Origin: Karalla daura
Taxonomy: Eukaryota > Chordata > Actinopteri > Chaetodontiformes > Leiognathidae
Direction of reading: 5' to 3'
DNA length: 64,000 nt
Assembly: GCA_029224185.1 (NCBI GenBank)
Contig: CM055207.1
Span: forward strand, 10,147,073 to 10,211,072
Shown: in pieces, positions 1-43,927 of the stretch
Position numbering within the stretch: position 1 is the first letter of the stretch
Layout of the letters: the number at the start of each line of letters is the position of its first letter
The notes under the pieces: model-generated
What the model saw: the letters and a program-made list of their open reading frames with translations, nothing else
Database searches by the model: none
What the model was told of the DNA's origin: nothing
Position numbers and translations under genes: made by a program

Positions 1-395
1 CAGAATTAAAATCATATAAGCAGAATATGGAAATCTACCACCCCAGCTGCTCCCAGAGGGAACCACCCCAAGGGATAAACAAACTATCCGATCACCTGGA
101 ACTAGGAATCATTGGGTACTTGTCACCAGAGGGTGCACTTCCTTCTCATGCTGTGTTGCCAGTTTTGTAGAGTAGCCCAAGGCAAACACACCACACACCA
201 AGACTTCTACTCCTCTGTTGGTTCTCCAACATGCTTAGATGGGGTTATTTTGTACCTCGCTACTGGATACCACCACATCATACACACAGGTCCTTTAACT
301 ATGACTATGCAGGGTGTCATAAGATATGTTCCATGAAAAAGTGTTCCAAACTTTACAACTACAGGTTTTCATTCATCACTGTGGCTCCGTGCAAA

Positions 396-630
396 TAGCA
401 GGAAGGTCCCTGAGTGGTTTTCTGTGTGGAGTTTGCATGTTCACCCTGTGTCTGTGGTTTTCTCCAGGTACTCAAGTTTCCCACATTTGGGTCGACGGGA
501 GACACAAACATGGAGGTTCAGGCTGATTGGAGACACTAAATTGCCCCTCGGTGTGAGTGGGAGATAGGCACTGGCAGACAATGCAGCACAGTTGGGTACA
601 AAACAGATAAGATGATGGATGGATGAATAG
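396..630 (+). repeat. SINE-like dispersed repeat, nearly full length
   Basis: This copy of the most frequent dispersed repeat in the window reads GTGTGGAGTTTGCATGTTCA, TGATTGGAGACACTAAATTG, CCCCTCGGTGTGAGTG and ends in a GATG-rich tail. The family is common in teleosts. Other copies here carry a GGTTCGANTCC Pol III B-box word, so a tRNA-type SINE head is possible. The exact family name is not asserted. Confidence 0.65.
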
Positions 631-943
631 GCGACTGAGAGAAAAACACAATAAATTATTGATGTCCAATAGGTGCATCTGTATAGGAAAGTGGCCTCAG
701 CTTGATACTGTGTTCTTTGAAAGAAAAACACTGTAGGGTTATCCACAAAATGCACCCAGTCAGGTGATAAAGGGTGAAGCGAAACCGGTCCCAAAAACCT
801 TGTCAGTGGCTGTAATGTCATTTAGGGGTTTTGCAGTACAGGCAACAGCTAATTAAAGCATAATTTATTGGGCACAAGGTGTACTTCCTCTGCGTGAAGA
901 CAACCCTGTGTTACAGCCTCTTCAACTGTGACAGATTTATGGC

Positions 944-947
<4 letters not shown>

Positions 948-982
<35 letters not shown>

Positions 983-1011
983 GTGTGAGAGAGAGAGAGA
1001 GAGAAAGAGAA
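948..1011. repeat. compound (GT)n(GA)n microsatellite
   Basis: About 20 GT units pass directly into about 12 GA units. It lies in the rnd2 3' flank. Confidence 0.95.
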
Positions 1012-1865
1012 AAGGCTGCTTGTTAGAAGTCTGTTGTCATTGAGTCTTAATGCCCCAGCATGGACGTGGAGATCTTGTCGTGTATGATATTTCCGTTCAA
1101 ATGTTCGCTGGGGAAATTAACACAAAACAATCTGCTCCGGCCATCTGGAAGGCTTCAGCGTGCTCGCTTGTTTGTGAAGCTGCACATCTGTGTCCGTGTG
1201 TGCAAACAGCGGACTGGCTTTTTCTACCAACACCTGAGGGCAGTAATTCAACCCCCAGATAAAGTCGCCATGAGGAGAGTGATCAGTCCTTTCCGTGATT
1301 GTACAGTGACACAGTGAACTCTCCACACTCTGAAGAACTGAAATACTTCGAGAGAGTCAACGCCAAATGCAATAGGTTGTTCATTTGCTGATATAGTTAA
1401 ATCTGCCTGACCCAGTACTTTACCAACTAATATCTCAAAAGCTAGTGACATTCCCATAAGCCTTAGCTGTTTGTTTATTGCTAGTTAGGCAGCTACTTAG
1501 CATGCTAGCAAGCTATCTTGTGACACGTAACCCTTTACATTTTAAATGAGCCAAAAATCAGCATGTTAGTGCTGTCATTGTGAGAGTTTTACCATGTTTA
1601 CATTAATATACAACTCAAAATACTGCTGTGCTTTAGTTTAGCCTCAAAAAACAGCTGCTGTTGACTCTTCAAACAAAAATGCCAAAAACTCCCCGGCAGC
1701 AGAAGATTCACCACTTTTCATCATTTTCCCTGACAGGGAACTGAAAATATGCAAGTTTTTGACTGTTCTTTTTTACTTTTGCCGAGTAAATAACACATAT
1801 TTTATCATCATTTTATTATTCATTCACTGTGCTGCTATCTTCTGTAGCACATACTGTGTAATGTC

Positions 1866-2034
1866 CAGGCGCAGCGTACAACCTGGACAGGTCACCAGCT
1901 CATCTCAGGACACACACATATCTACATTCACTCCCACACTCACACTTCAGGGCAATACAGAGTCTTTAATGGACCTAAAAATGCATGTTTTTGGAAACAA
2001 GTAGCAAGATTAAACCTACACAGACACAGGGAGT
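1866..2034 (-). repeat. SINE-like dispersed repeat, 3' part
   Basis: The reverse-oriented copy contains CAACCTGGACAGGTCACCAG, ACATTCACTCCCACACTCAC and CCTAAAAATGCATGTTTTTG. It lacks the B-box head. Confidence 0.6.
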
Positions 2035-3520
2035 ACAATGCAGAGTCCTCACAATCAATGAAATGGAAATGCCTCGTCCCACTACAGTGGAGCTCCTCTG
2101 ATATTTTGGGATATAAGTTTGACTCAGAGGTCGGTTTAAATCTGGTTAATGCAAGAATATGTTTTAGATATTCCTGCACTTTACTTACACGAACATGTCA
2201 AATTTCTGCAGTCAAGCTTCTGTGAATAATGAGCACACTTGTCCACGTTGACCCTGACTGTTCTCACACGTTGCTGCTGTGATCCTCATTAGTTGCTGGC
2301 CCGAAGCCTCTAAAAGTATTTTAACAGTATTTTTGGTCTCACCCTTTGGCTGCATCCCAAACGCTGTCTCTCCCAGTGTCTCTTTCGCAAAGTCCTTACA
2401 GCCAGGTCATGTACAAACTATCTAGAAGTAACTGGTTAGGTTCCCTCATAAGCAAGTTTGTGCCTGCACCAGTAGTTATTTTTAACAAGCCGGCCCCTCC
2501 AGCCGAAGCGTTGTTTATTCCTGGTTAAATCTGCAAAACTTCCAACAAAGATAAACTCTGATTACAGAAACATCACCCCTTCTTTATATCCAGTGCATGC
2601 GTGCTGTGTGCCGCCTCGTGTGTTTCTGACCTTTGTTTTGTGCTTTTGCTTTCCCCCGTCTTGACTTTGCAAATTTGCCGCCTTCGTTGTTGCACAGAGC
2701 GAGCAGAAGCACAAGCCGTAGCCCTCATGGACACAGGGCACATATATTTTTAATCTCCTCAATTTTACATACTGTTTAAATGGGTCATGCATCTTTAATG
2801 AGTCGCTCTCTCCAACTGACACGACAACCATTATTCTGGCAACGCCATTGTGTTGCTTGCGTTGGGTGGTTGATGCTTGTTGCTGGCGTTATTTCACCTA
2901 ATTCCCCTTCCCTGTGATGTTATAAGCTAGGATTTGGGTAAAACCGTAGTGATAATAGAGCAGTGCTGTCAGCCAACCTCCGCCTTTGGAGCATTAGGGT
3001 GTAGTTTTATGGCCACCGACACTGTGCGAGCAGAAAGGGCATTAAAGATGCAGAAGGGTTGAGCCTCGGCGGCCACTGATCAGTGCTACTTTATGGTAGA
3101 ATTAAAATGAAAAACGGACCCCCTGCCGACTGTGTTTGCATCAAGATAATGGGCCATATCATAGTCATGCAGCCACGCAGACACCTGTGCATGGACAGGT
3201 GTGAAACTTCCTCGCCCCTTGTAGAAAAGCAATGATGAATTTTACATTTCGAAATTACCATGATTACGTGCGAGCTTCTCACTTGACCCCGCGCGGCCTC
3301 GCTTCATGCATGTTACATGCGGCTGGTTCGTCTCTGAAGCCACGCATAATGCAGTCTGTAGGCCAGGATTTGAATACTCAAAGTTGTTGTTGGAGTTGAT
3401 TGTCACTTCTCGGTGATTAGATGGTTTGATTGAAAAGCAGCGGGGCTCCGAATCCTGAGCAAGGAGAGTACGAACAGCTTGTCAGTAGTCGTGGCGGTTT
3501 TCCTGCCTGAGATCAAATAC

Positions 3521-3543
3521 TATGTGTGTGTGTGTGTGTGTGT
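3521..3543. repeat. (TG)11 microsatellite
   Basis: A short uninterrupted dinucleotide run in the rnd2 3' flank. Confidence 0.9.
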
Positions 3544-5254
3544 CTCCGAGAAAGCTGCTCTGTTCTTAGCCAACGTCCCTGTCACAGGGAATGAGACATA
3601 ATTAATTGGGTTTGTTCAAAGGTCTTCATTTTACAGACGATTCAGCAAATTCGAGCATGTCGCAAAATTACATATTGTGTAAACCTGTCACCTGCTGGGT
3701 TGACTCTGCTCTTACGCTACCTTAAAAAGGATCAGTTGATCACTTCTTTTCATTCTTCTATAATGACTCAACCTTTATATTTTTACGTAAACAGGCAGAA
3801 TTTTCAACCGTGCCAGCAGCGTGAGTCTAGAAATAGCCACGTTGATTCATGTTTCCCAGAGGATGAAGCATTTTAACTGTGACGGTCCCTTGACTTTTCC
3901 TCCAGCGTAGCCTTGAGGATTTTCATTGACATTTTTGGGTCCTACTGAAGAATCCGAACAAAGTGTGCCTGAGACTGATGGGACAAATCTGAATTTTGAC
4001 TTCATGTTGCGGAGGAGTTATGGGATCTGGGTTCGTTCACGTCTCAAAATGTCTCAAACTTTCGTGGCAGTCCATTCTCTAGTTCTTGAGCTGTCTCCCT
4101 AACAAACGTCAGTCTCCTGGTGGAGACACACAAATCAGTAGGATTCATCCTCTGGGAACCATGAATACATATGGAAAACTTTCCTGACAGCCCATTCAGT
4201 GATGAACTTCATGACATTGTTATCTTGAGAGCTACACAACTTGCTTGGCTAAAAACTCTATATAACAGCTCTCTAACACTGGTGTGTCATTTATGCAAAG
4301 CAAGTTTATCTCACTCACTCCTTTGCATCAGAAATCCTTACACAACTCCTCCTCATCATTTCCACTCCAATTTGCGTCTCCACTCCATGAAGGACTCATG
4401 CCTTCGTGCTTGTTTTATGCCAGGAACTGCATTATTATCATGTACTCGGTGTGAGTGCCTCTGGCTTTGAGTGTTAGTAACGTGACCTATACGATATTGT
4501 GCACCGTGGCCTGCTCCATGTTATTTACACTGACCACAAGGTCTTGAACCTCTTTGGCTGTGTTTTGGTTTCAGCATCTAAAGAGTACACTGACATATTA
4601 CCTACACACATTAAGATAAAATGTAAGGCTGCGGCACCTTTCTGCTCTCTGACAATGGGAAAATATCGAAGTAGCACGCATGAGGGACTCTAATGGTCTT
4701 TTCCTCTCGCTGGTCTTACATCTTACACCCTCTGCCCCATTTGGAGAGTTCATTTATCCACATGCCTACTTATTTTGGCTGCTTTTCTCACACAAATCCC
4801 CTCAACTAAATGGGAAGTATCTGACATCTTCTGAGAAATTGTTTCCATTAATACACTGGGAGGCATTAGCTCCGCCGTCGCTCTGCAGTATTACTTAGCT
4901 GCTGAGTGCAGTGCCACCAGGCCAGGTGAGGTGGCGAGGACAAAGAGCGATTTGCCAAATATATTTGCTCACCTCTGCCTGAGGCCGATGCCACCGCAAA
5001 GTGACATCCTTCACATCCCGTGTTGCATCAACAAACATTTCCTCCAGCGACGCTGGAACTAAATCCAGAGCCTGGGGCTGAGGTCGTGGTAGCTTGCAAG
5101 TCACGCTGCTCCTTCTCAGGGCTGCAGCTTTGTAGCACAGACTATCAGAGTGGTATGGTGTAAAAAAAAAAATAATAATAATGTGTTATTGTTAGATTGT
5201 GTTAAGAGACACAGCAAGAAGGCCATGCGGTAATCATATAAAAGAACACCACTT

Positions 5255-5400
5255 AAAGGTGACCTAGAATGGTCGAATGGAGCATTTATCCTTGTTCTCT
5301 TGTGTTAACATAGAGACAAACAATGGATGACTGGCTTCATTAGAAATGTCTCAGATGCTATTTTATAAGCCCCATTTAAAATCCAATTTTTGAGTGGGAA
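5255..5400 (+). repeat. 5' part of a GGGACCTAGAAT-TIR family copy
   Basis: The block begins CTTAAAGGTGACCTAGAATG and contains TGTTAACAT and CATTAGAAATGTCTCAGATG. The last two words recur at 44660-44710 in the same order and orientation. The related phrase GAGCCAGAATCAGAGGAGGA appears at about 5588. Confidence 0.5.
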
Positions 5401-5617
5401 CATTGTGGTCTGTTTCTGCTTAGATCTAGTGCCGCCTCAATGCCACTGCCGTATCTACTCACATGATTGGTCACGTGACTTAACATGTCTTACTAAACTA
5501 CAGAGTTCTGCGACTTTTCCCCCACTTAAGTGATGACTGGAACGATCCAGCTATGGAGGCACATACACATGCAGCCTCATATCTGTGAGCCAGAATCAGA
5601 GGAGGAATCGGATACGA

Positions 5618-5790
5618 ATACAAATTACTTTATTGATCCCCAAAGGTAAATTCATTTGTCTGGCAGCTCGTCTGCCATTTGCAGAAGAATTAAAAAGCCT
5701 GATGGATGTAGGTACAGAGGATCTTCTATATCTCTTCATCCAACACTCCTATTTCTTAGTCCATCTGGGTGCTGGTCAGTGCGCATCTCT
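5618..5790 (+). repeat. dispersed fish repeat with TTTATTGATCCCC signature
   Basis: TTACTTTATTGATCCCCAAA followed by GGTAAATTCATTTGTC and AAGCCTGATGGATGTAGGTA is characteristic of a widespread fish interspersed repeat. The reading frame through it encodes no known protein domain. Confidence 0.5.
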
Positions 5791-6486
5791 GCACCACATC
5801 CCCAGTGAATAAATCAAACATGATTATCTCTTGATACTGAGGTAGAAGGTCTCACCAGAGTGCGTGTGCCTTCATATATATGTGTACGCAAGCTTAGGTG
5901 GGTACATGCTGCCGAGGGAGTGGAAGGTCAGATTTTGCATCGTATTCTGTCTCTCTTGACATCCAACATCAATATCCAGTGATCCAGTGATGAGGATGGG
6001 ATCGTGTTTTTGTACCTGCTGTGCTGTGAATAGCCATTAAAAGCCAAGGTACAAATGGTTTGTCACTCGATTTCGCTAGCAGGTTTCAAAATAAGCCCAC
6101 AGTCCTGAGGGTCATCATCTATGGGTACGACCACCTCCTTGATTCTATTACTATGCAGACGTTGTCATATACTGTTACAGCACCGTTCCTCCCCTCCTCC
6201 TCTTCCTATTCCTCCCCTCCGACTCCGAGGCCTGCCGCGGTCTCACCTCGGGCATGTGGTGCGACCTCGCGCTCCCCGCACGGCGGCACGGCAGCGATGT
6301 TGTGAAATGTCACTTTGCCGCTTGCTCATGGAGGCAGCGAGTTGCTGCAGGGCTTTGTCCGTGGTGGTGGTGGTGGTGGGAAACAAATGGAACGAGAGTC
6401 ACAGTTAAAGGTCACTCCACAAGGCTCATGAATAAAGTCCACATCCGTTTTATCCGTTTTCAATACGACTTGACTGTATTGACGTT

Positions 6487-6524
6487 ATATATAAATATAT
6501 ATATGCATATATATATTTATATAT
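6487..6524. repeat. 38-bp perfect AT-rich palindrome
   Basis: Every base pairs with its mirror partner around a central TGCA. Both arms contain TATAAATATATATAT-type sequence, so it is not a plain (AT)n run. It is capable of cruciform extrusion. Confidence 0.85.
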
Positions 6525-7526
6525 GTTTCTGGATTGTTTTTGTGAGTGTGGCGGAGTGAAAATAGCAGTTTGATTCCAGGGTTGACAATCGTTGGCTGGA
6601 CTCATCAGCATCAAAGGCAGGACTGCAAACTGAACTCTTTTTGAGGCGGCGTGGCTGCGACGCGTCCTCTCGCCGTGCCAAGCCAACAACAAAAACAAGA
6701 GAGTTTCATCTTTCGGCTCGACGTATACAATATATTACTGCTGGCTCCCTCTCAAAAGCAATTACTCAGATGATCCTGTGAACTGTGAAAGAGAGGAGGA
6801 CTGGACTGTTCGCTCACACAGATCGACCGCGCTGCCAGCTACTGAGCCCGCAGAGACCGAGGAGTTCAGAGGACAGCTCGAGAATCATGCTGCACCTCAT
6901 GATTATTCTGATTGGAGACCGATAAATTGCAAAAATAGATTCGGATAAAGCAGCTTAATATGCTGTACGTGGCTCATTAAGCAGCCGACAGATGCACTCA
7001 GCATCGATACAGAGAGAGATGTAAAATGAGCCTCCGAACGTCCTGAACTCCTGTTAAGTGATAATTTTCATAAAGCTCCTGCACAGTTTGACTGTGCTGT
7101 TATTAAGCTACTGAGCCGTTGGAGTGTTGTCTCATGAAAATTACGGCTACCCCGCTGTTTGTCCAGGCTCGACACCGCGTCAACATCTGTATCCGCTTTG
7201 TAGTGCTGTAAACATCTTGGCTTCAAGGACAAATCTTATTTTATTCACTTCCACTCCTTCGTCTGTCCTTCTCCTCTTTTACTAGTGCTTAAACTGCTCT
7301 TGTACTGGTACTTACTGAAGACCGCTGCTCTCTCGTCCCTCGATCATCTGAAGAATGTGGAGCATCATTTATTGTTCCTCTAAGGTCTCTTCATGGAGTG
7401 TAACTCTAAATCTAACTCTTCTATGAAAGCTTTGGCTAAAAGCGCCTGTGAAATGACTAAATGTTCTTGAAATTCTGTATAGTTTTTTTATCTGAATCTG
7501 AGCATCCTCCTCGAGTGGCATCCTGG

Positions 7527-7540
7527 GTTGCCACGGCAAC
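7527..7540. promoter_or_regulatory. near-perfect RFX X-box in the rnd2 3' flank
   Basis: GTTGCCACGGCAAC is a fully palindromic pair of RFX half-sites (GTTGCC and GGCAAC) with a 2-bp spacer, one base from the textbook X-box with a central AT. It lies about 1.5 kb beyond the rnd2 stop codon in a locally GC- and CpG-rich block (about 7500-7660). RFX sites of this quality are typical of conserved enhancers and of ciliary or neural gene control. Confidence 0.5.
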
Positions 7541-8670
7541 ATTGGATGACCTCTAAGCTCGGCGTGACACCGTCGGAGCCTCGGGAACACGAGAGACTCA
7601 GCGGTGTCTGAGCATCAGTCAGGCGGGGAGCGGCGGGGATCGGGATCGAGGTTGAAATTTACAACTTAGTTGAAGTGTTGCAGACTTATCCCTGACAGCC
7701 CCCGTGCCGAGGCCTGTCACTTTCATCTCGCTTGACGTGATTTAAAAACGAGCAATTAAGCAATTCCAGTTATGAATTATTTATGGGAGCAGTTTTTAGC
7801 CACGGTAAAGGATGGAAGTGTCGCTCTGTCCTCAGCCCCCGACATCACAAGCCAGGGTGGAATATATCAACCACTAGTTGAACGGCTTCTCTGAAAATCT
7901 GCAATATGCAATGTGCAATGTTCAGTTTCCATTTACGGCATTATGTGGGTTTTATCACCACCAAGTAGTTCGCCGTTACATTTGTTTGTTGGACGAGGAT
8001 TGGGAAAAAGTTATGTTTCCCCCGACTGAGGACAGATGTTTTCGCTGGTCATCTCCAGAGCCACAAACTGCTCTGCTCGATGTCCCGATGAACTGAGATA
8101 CAGGAGAATAATAGGAATAGGAAAGTCCACTTCAAAAAGCAATATGTGTAATACACAATATTGGGATCAAATGACTGAGATCCATGTTAAATATGTTGCA
8201 ACACTCAGCAGATAAAGATTTTATTTCATAATCACATGAACAACATATTGTAACTCTGTTATTTTCCCTCCTAGTGTGGATTATTACAACAATATTAATT
8301 TCACAACACTTCAGTATTATGTGGTGAGTGGTTATTCATTTTTCAATATTAAAAGCACTTGTGGTTTAAGAAAATTAGTGTCATCTCAGCCCACGAGTTT
8401 TTCTCTTTTTTTTTTTAAATGTCTCATTGATTTGTTGTTGTTTTTTTGTTTTTCTTCTTCATCTTGTTGAATGACGTGGAGCGGCAGAGTTCACTTCCCG
8501 GCATTTACGAATGACTCAGTACTGTTTGCGTGCATTGTATTGTGCTTCGTTTACTTAAACACTTAAAAAGAGAAAAGCATTTGAAAACAGGAAACAACAT
8601 ATTTAAGGTCGAGACCCCCGCTGTTACTTCCTGATGCCTCAGAGTAATCATTCCATTATTTCTGTTTTCC

Positions 8671-8676
8671 TTTAAT
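8671..8676 (-). terminator. candidate rnd2 polyadenylation signal (ATTAAA variant)
   Basis: Reading the minus strand, an ATTAAA hexamer lies about 360 nt after the rnd2 stop codon. No canonical AATAAA on this strand is nearer. A canonical AATAAA (TTTATT on the plus strand) occurs farther out at 8220-8225 and could equally be used. This is motif evidence only. Confidence 0.25.
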
Positions 8677-9035
8677 CTCCGAACCCACTTTTTTTTTTTT
8701 TGACTTTGCGTTTCCTTCGCCAAACAGCCCGTTTGCGTCCACGACCGCTTTTGTCTTGAGCGCAAAAGGAGAAAAAATAAATGTATTTTTGCCACAACAA
8801 TGACCTCCCCTGATGAGAGCACGGCCACAGAGAAAAACAACAATGGAGCTTTTGCTAAAGATGGACAAACAATTCCTTGAAAGGAAAACTCCACAGGATA
8901 GCATGTTGATCTTGTTTTCATCACATCGTCCTTTTTATGCAGTGCAAAGATCTGACAAAGAATTCACCAATAAATTAAGTTTGGTGCGCGGCACGGTCTC
9001 GAGTCCGCCGGCACACGCAGGTCAGACCCCGCCTC

Positions 9036-40792
<31,757 letters not shown>

Positions 40793-41782
40793 CGCTGCTC
40801 CTGGTATCACTGAGTGTCACTGAGCTGCTGCCTGCTGCTCATTTAGCTCCACACAAGTTGAGAGTCTTGGCTGCAGTTCCGAATGATGTTAATTAAAAGA
40901 AGAAAAAAAGATGAAAATGAAATTGATCCCGATCTTAAAAAAACAACAACAACTAATCAGAAACTTTCAGCTCCGCAGCCTGGTGTAGTTTCAGCTACAT
41001 GCTCTGAGTAATACTGAGCAGCTGTGGACACAGATGCGACTACACCTGTGAATGGGCGTTGCTAGGACACAGGGTTCCTGCACAGCCTTTCAAAATAAAA
41101 GCCCCCGAGAGAAAGGCAGTTTTGATTCACTGTATGTGCTGAACATGTGGCAGTATTAAGAATTAAACAACTTTAACTTGACCTAAATAAAAACATGGAA
41201 CAGATGAAGAAGATATAAGATCTAATCTAATCTTCTTCAAGATATTTATTTGGCTTGCTATTATGATTCTACTTACTGTGAAAAACAAGAATGGACATAA
41301 CGTATAAATGTTATAAATATGTCATGGTGATAGATTAACACCTTCGAGATACAGGAACACTCTGGGTAGAGTCTGGGTAGATTAGGTGGCTCCACGGCTG
41401 TTTTTGACGTATACTTGCTGTGCTATTATTTTGTAGTAATCATTTTAGTCCTTCCGGTTTTCTTATGTCTGTCTTGGTGAAACATGAATGTGTTTTCAGA
41501 TTTTTTTGGCTCTAAGGCATACGTTTATTTCTGCAAGTAATTTGAACATTGTGAATATTAAATGGAAAAAGTAATCAATAAAGTTATACAGGGGATATTT
41601 CGCAGTTTGCAGTGTATTCCACTGATACTGCATCAAAACCAATATAGAAATAATATGCCTTTGCTGAATTTTTCACACTTTCACATGTCAAATACTGCCA
41701 TTTTGCACTTAATTACAGGTTGTTGTTATTGACCGTTAAGAAGCACCTCCACAGACGAGACCTAACTTCTGACTGGTACTTT

Positions 41783-41797
41783 GACGCCATCTGCTGG
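41783..41797 (-). promoter_or_regulatory. candidate CTCF site
   Basis: Read on the minus strand the word CCAGCAGATGGCGTC matches the vertebrate CTCF core CCASYAGRKGGCRS at all but the last position. It lies about 1 kb upstream of the rnd2 ATG within the divergent intergenic region, a plausible insulator position. This is motif evidence only. Confidence 0.5.
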
Positions 41798-42800
41798 TTC
41801 AATTTAAGCGGATATTTAATTTCTTACAAATTGCACTCGATTGAGAGCAAAATGATGTAAAAGCCAAGTCAATAAAAGTAAAAACATGCATTCAAAGGCA
41901 GGGAATAACTCCTTAATACACCTTCAAGGGGTATGAGAATGCATCTGATTTCAGAAATCTATCGCTTGTCAGTAAAAAAACTTTAAAGCTGTGAAACGCG
42001 TGTCAATGACCTCAACATTGTGCTTACACACAGTCAGTATTTACACTATTTGAATGTGCTAACGAGTTTAGAGACAGTTGTTTCGGAGAGGATCATCCGG
42101 CTACAGTGGTAAAAATGCATATCACGAAACATAGAGTCTTTGTCACTTTGAGACCTGCCACAGTTGAATGTAAACAGGATGTATATCTATGTGCTCAACA
42201 AGTGGTTACACTGTAGAAGCATCATAAGTGTGACTAAAAACCAACTTGTGTGGGTGCGGGTGTACGTGTGTGTCTGTGTGAGAGACAGAAGCAGAGAGAG
42301 AAAGCCTCAGTGACAGTTTCCGCTGTACTAAATAGCGGTTAAGGGAAGTGTAGAGCCACAACTTCTGACCTCTATGTCTTGATGTCAGAAGAGGAATACC
42401 CACGCCACCTTTTTAGATTACATGACACTTTTTAGATAACAGGGCATGAGACCTGTGTGTTTCAGTTAAGTTAAAGCCTTTCCTCTCTCTTTGGACTGTG
42501 GTAAACTTCTTGTTAGCTAAACTAATTAAACCCATGGAAAACTGGCATCCATATACACATTACAAAACAAAATAGTCAGTCCTTTATAAATCATTTTTGA
42601 ACTCCCCACAAGTAGAGGACCCAAGTCCACCACGTGTCAGTAATTGATCTGTTATTGAACTGCAGCTGTTTGCCTTCCCTCCAGCTGTGGTTGTAAATAA
42701 TCCAGCTTCTCTCTCTCACTGCTCCGGTGTCCAGGGTTTGGAGCTCACCACCAGCTCCCTGACACTTGGCCAGGCAGCAGGGTCTGTCCCTTCTACATGC

Positions 42801-42818
42801 TACGTCAAGCTTGACGTA
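42801..42818. promoter_or_regulatory. 18-bp perfect palindrome with two CRE-type half-sites
   Basis: The sequence TACGTCAAGCTTGACGTA is its own reverse complement. It consists of two inverted TGACG half-sites, the core recognised by CREB/ATF bZIP factors, separated by AAGCTT. It sits about 1.1 kb upstream of the vat1 ATG. Confidence 0.45.
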
Positions 42819-43309
42819 TGAAGGTCATGAGACACAGGAAGTTGCAAGAGTGGAGACTTTAAGTAAAAGCTTTGTCAGATCACATTAGTGTTTGGAGAAA
42901 ACTTTAATCTTGTCCACACTGAAACGAAATATTGATGCTTTGCTGAGAATAATAAATGTGTCACTGCATTGACCTCATTATAGATGTAGATAGATGATTA
43001 TAGATCATTATGTCCGTGGAGATTTAAGCATTTGTAAATCATGGAAGCTGGACTGTTTGTACTAGACGTTTCAAGGATGGCATCTCTGGCTGGCCGGTGA
43101 AGAAGCCCAGGATTTAACCTCAACTGAGGCCCACTTAAATGGGTTTTGAAAAGGGTTCTGACAGCGTTGTATAATATAGGACATGCAGATGTGTTACAGA
43201 TCTCCCCCTCTGTTCAGAGATAATTTATCTCTGTCTTGATATAGAGGGGTTTTTTTTATTCCTCTTTCAAACCTTCTCCCTTCCCTGTCTAATATGCTAT
43301 GTTCTTGAC

Positions 43310-43405
43310 TGGAGACCTGTCCAGGTTGTACTCCCTGCCTTTGTCCTATGTTCATAGAGACACCTGTGACAGCAGTGATTACAAAGAAATGGCTGGATAT
43401 CTGCA
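43310..43405 (+). repeat. SINE-like 3' fragment in the intergenic region
   Basis: GGAGACCTGTCCAGGTTGTA and ACAGCAGTGATTACAAAGAA followed by ATGGCTGGAT match the 3' part of the family only. Confidence 0.45.
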
Positions 43406-43927
43406 AGTTGTGACTGTATGTCAGATAAAAATAAATCTCTAAAAATTTAACATTTCAATGACCAGCCTCAGAAAAAAGTAGAAAATCTCCACCATTCTCA
43501 GACTGGAGAAATCATCAAAGTAGTCATTTCTGGTATTTATCCATCTACTCCATTCTTTATGTTGCATATGAAACAAAGCAGGTAAGATGATAGATGGATG
43601 ATGAATTGCCCGTAAGTGTATGCCCCTATAAGGCAGTTCAAATGTAAAAACTTGTGACTATTTTATTGTGAAAAGTCAAACCAGATGCAATGCTCTAATT
43701 GCGCGTGTCTTGACTTTGGTCACTTGTTGAGCAGGGTTCACAGACAGGAAACCAAGCACCATCATCTCACTCGCACCCTGGCTGGGCTGAGCACTGTGAC
43801 ACACACTTTCCTTGATGACTTTTATGTGTTAAAAAACACTTTTTCAAAGCTAAAACGCAAAAACCGGGAGTGGCATCTAAGGCTGGACTGAAAACCCAGA
43901 AGCGTGCACACATCACAAGTGGTCATA

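Larger units (their letters stand above)
1..9035. other. rnd2 3' flank, no gene seen
   Basis: No exon with paired splice sites and a recognisable product is visible on either strand. The stretch holds the SINE-like copies, simple repeats, the AT palindrome, the X-box and two CpG-rich blocks (about 6220-6360 and 7500-7660). The rest looks like unique intergenic sequence. In mouse, a Neurog2-responsive Rnd2 enhancer lies 3' of the gene, so regulatory content here would not surprise. Confidence 0.7.
40793..43927. promoter_or_regulatory. shared 5' intergenic region between divergent rnd2 and vat1
   Basis: The two start codons face away from each other across 3.1 kb, so both promoters and any 5' UTR exons must lie here. 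No convincing TATA box sits at a sensible distance from either ATG. Near rnd2, a GTTGCTAGG X-box half-like word occurs about 270 bp upstream of the ATG (41058-41066). A CTCF-like site and an 18-bp CRE-half-site palindrome lie in the middle and are listed separately. A truncated SINE-like copy occupies the part around 43.3-43.4 kb. Transcription start sites cannot be placed from sequence alone. Confidence 0.7.

Noticed and set aside
1141..1147. CCATCTG E-boxes (also at 5763) as Neurog2 sites for the known Rnd2 3' enhancer
   Set aside because: E-boxes occur by chance every few hundred bases, and no cluster stands out.
6220..6375. GC-rich block with a minus-strand frame ending in CCCGAG before GTGAGA
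   Set aside because: A donor-like site exists, but the acceptor is doubtful, the peptide is not recognised and no partner exon is visible.
43904..43927. Eight-codon upstream extension of vat1
   Set aside because: It begins at GTG, not ATG, and the ATG at 43928 has A at -3.
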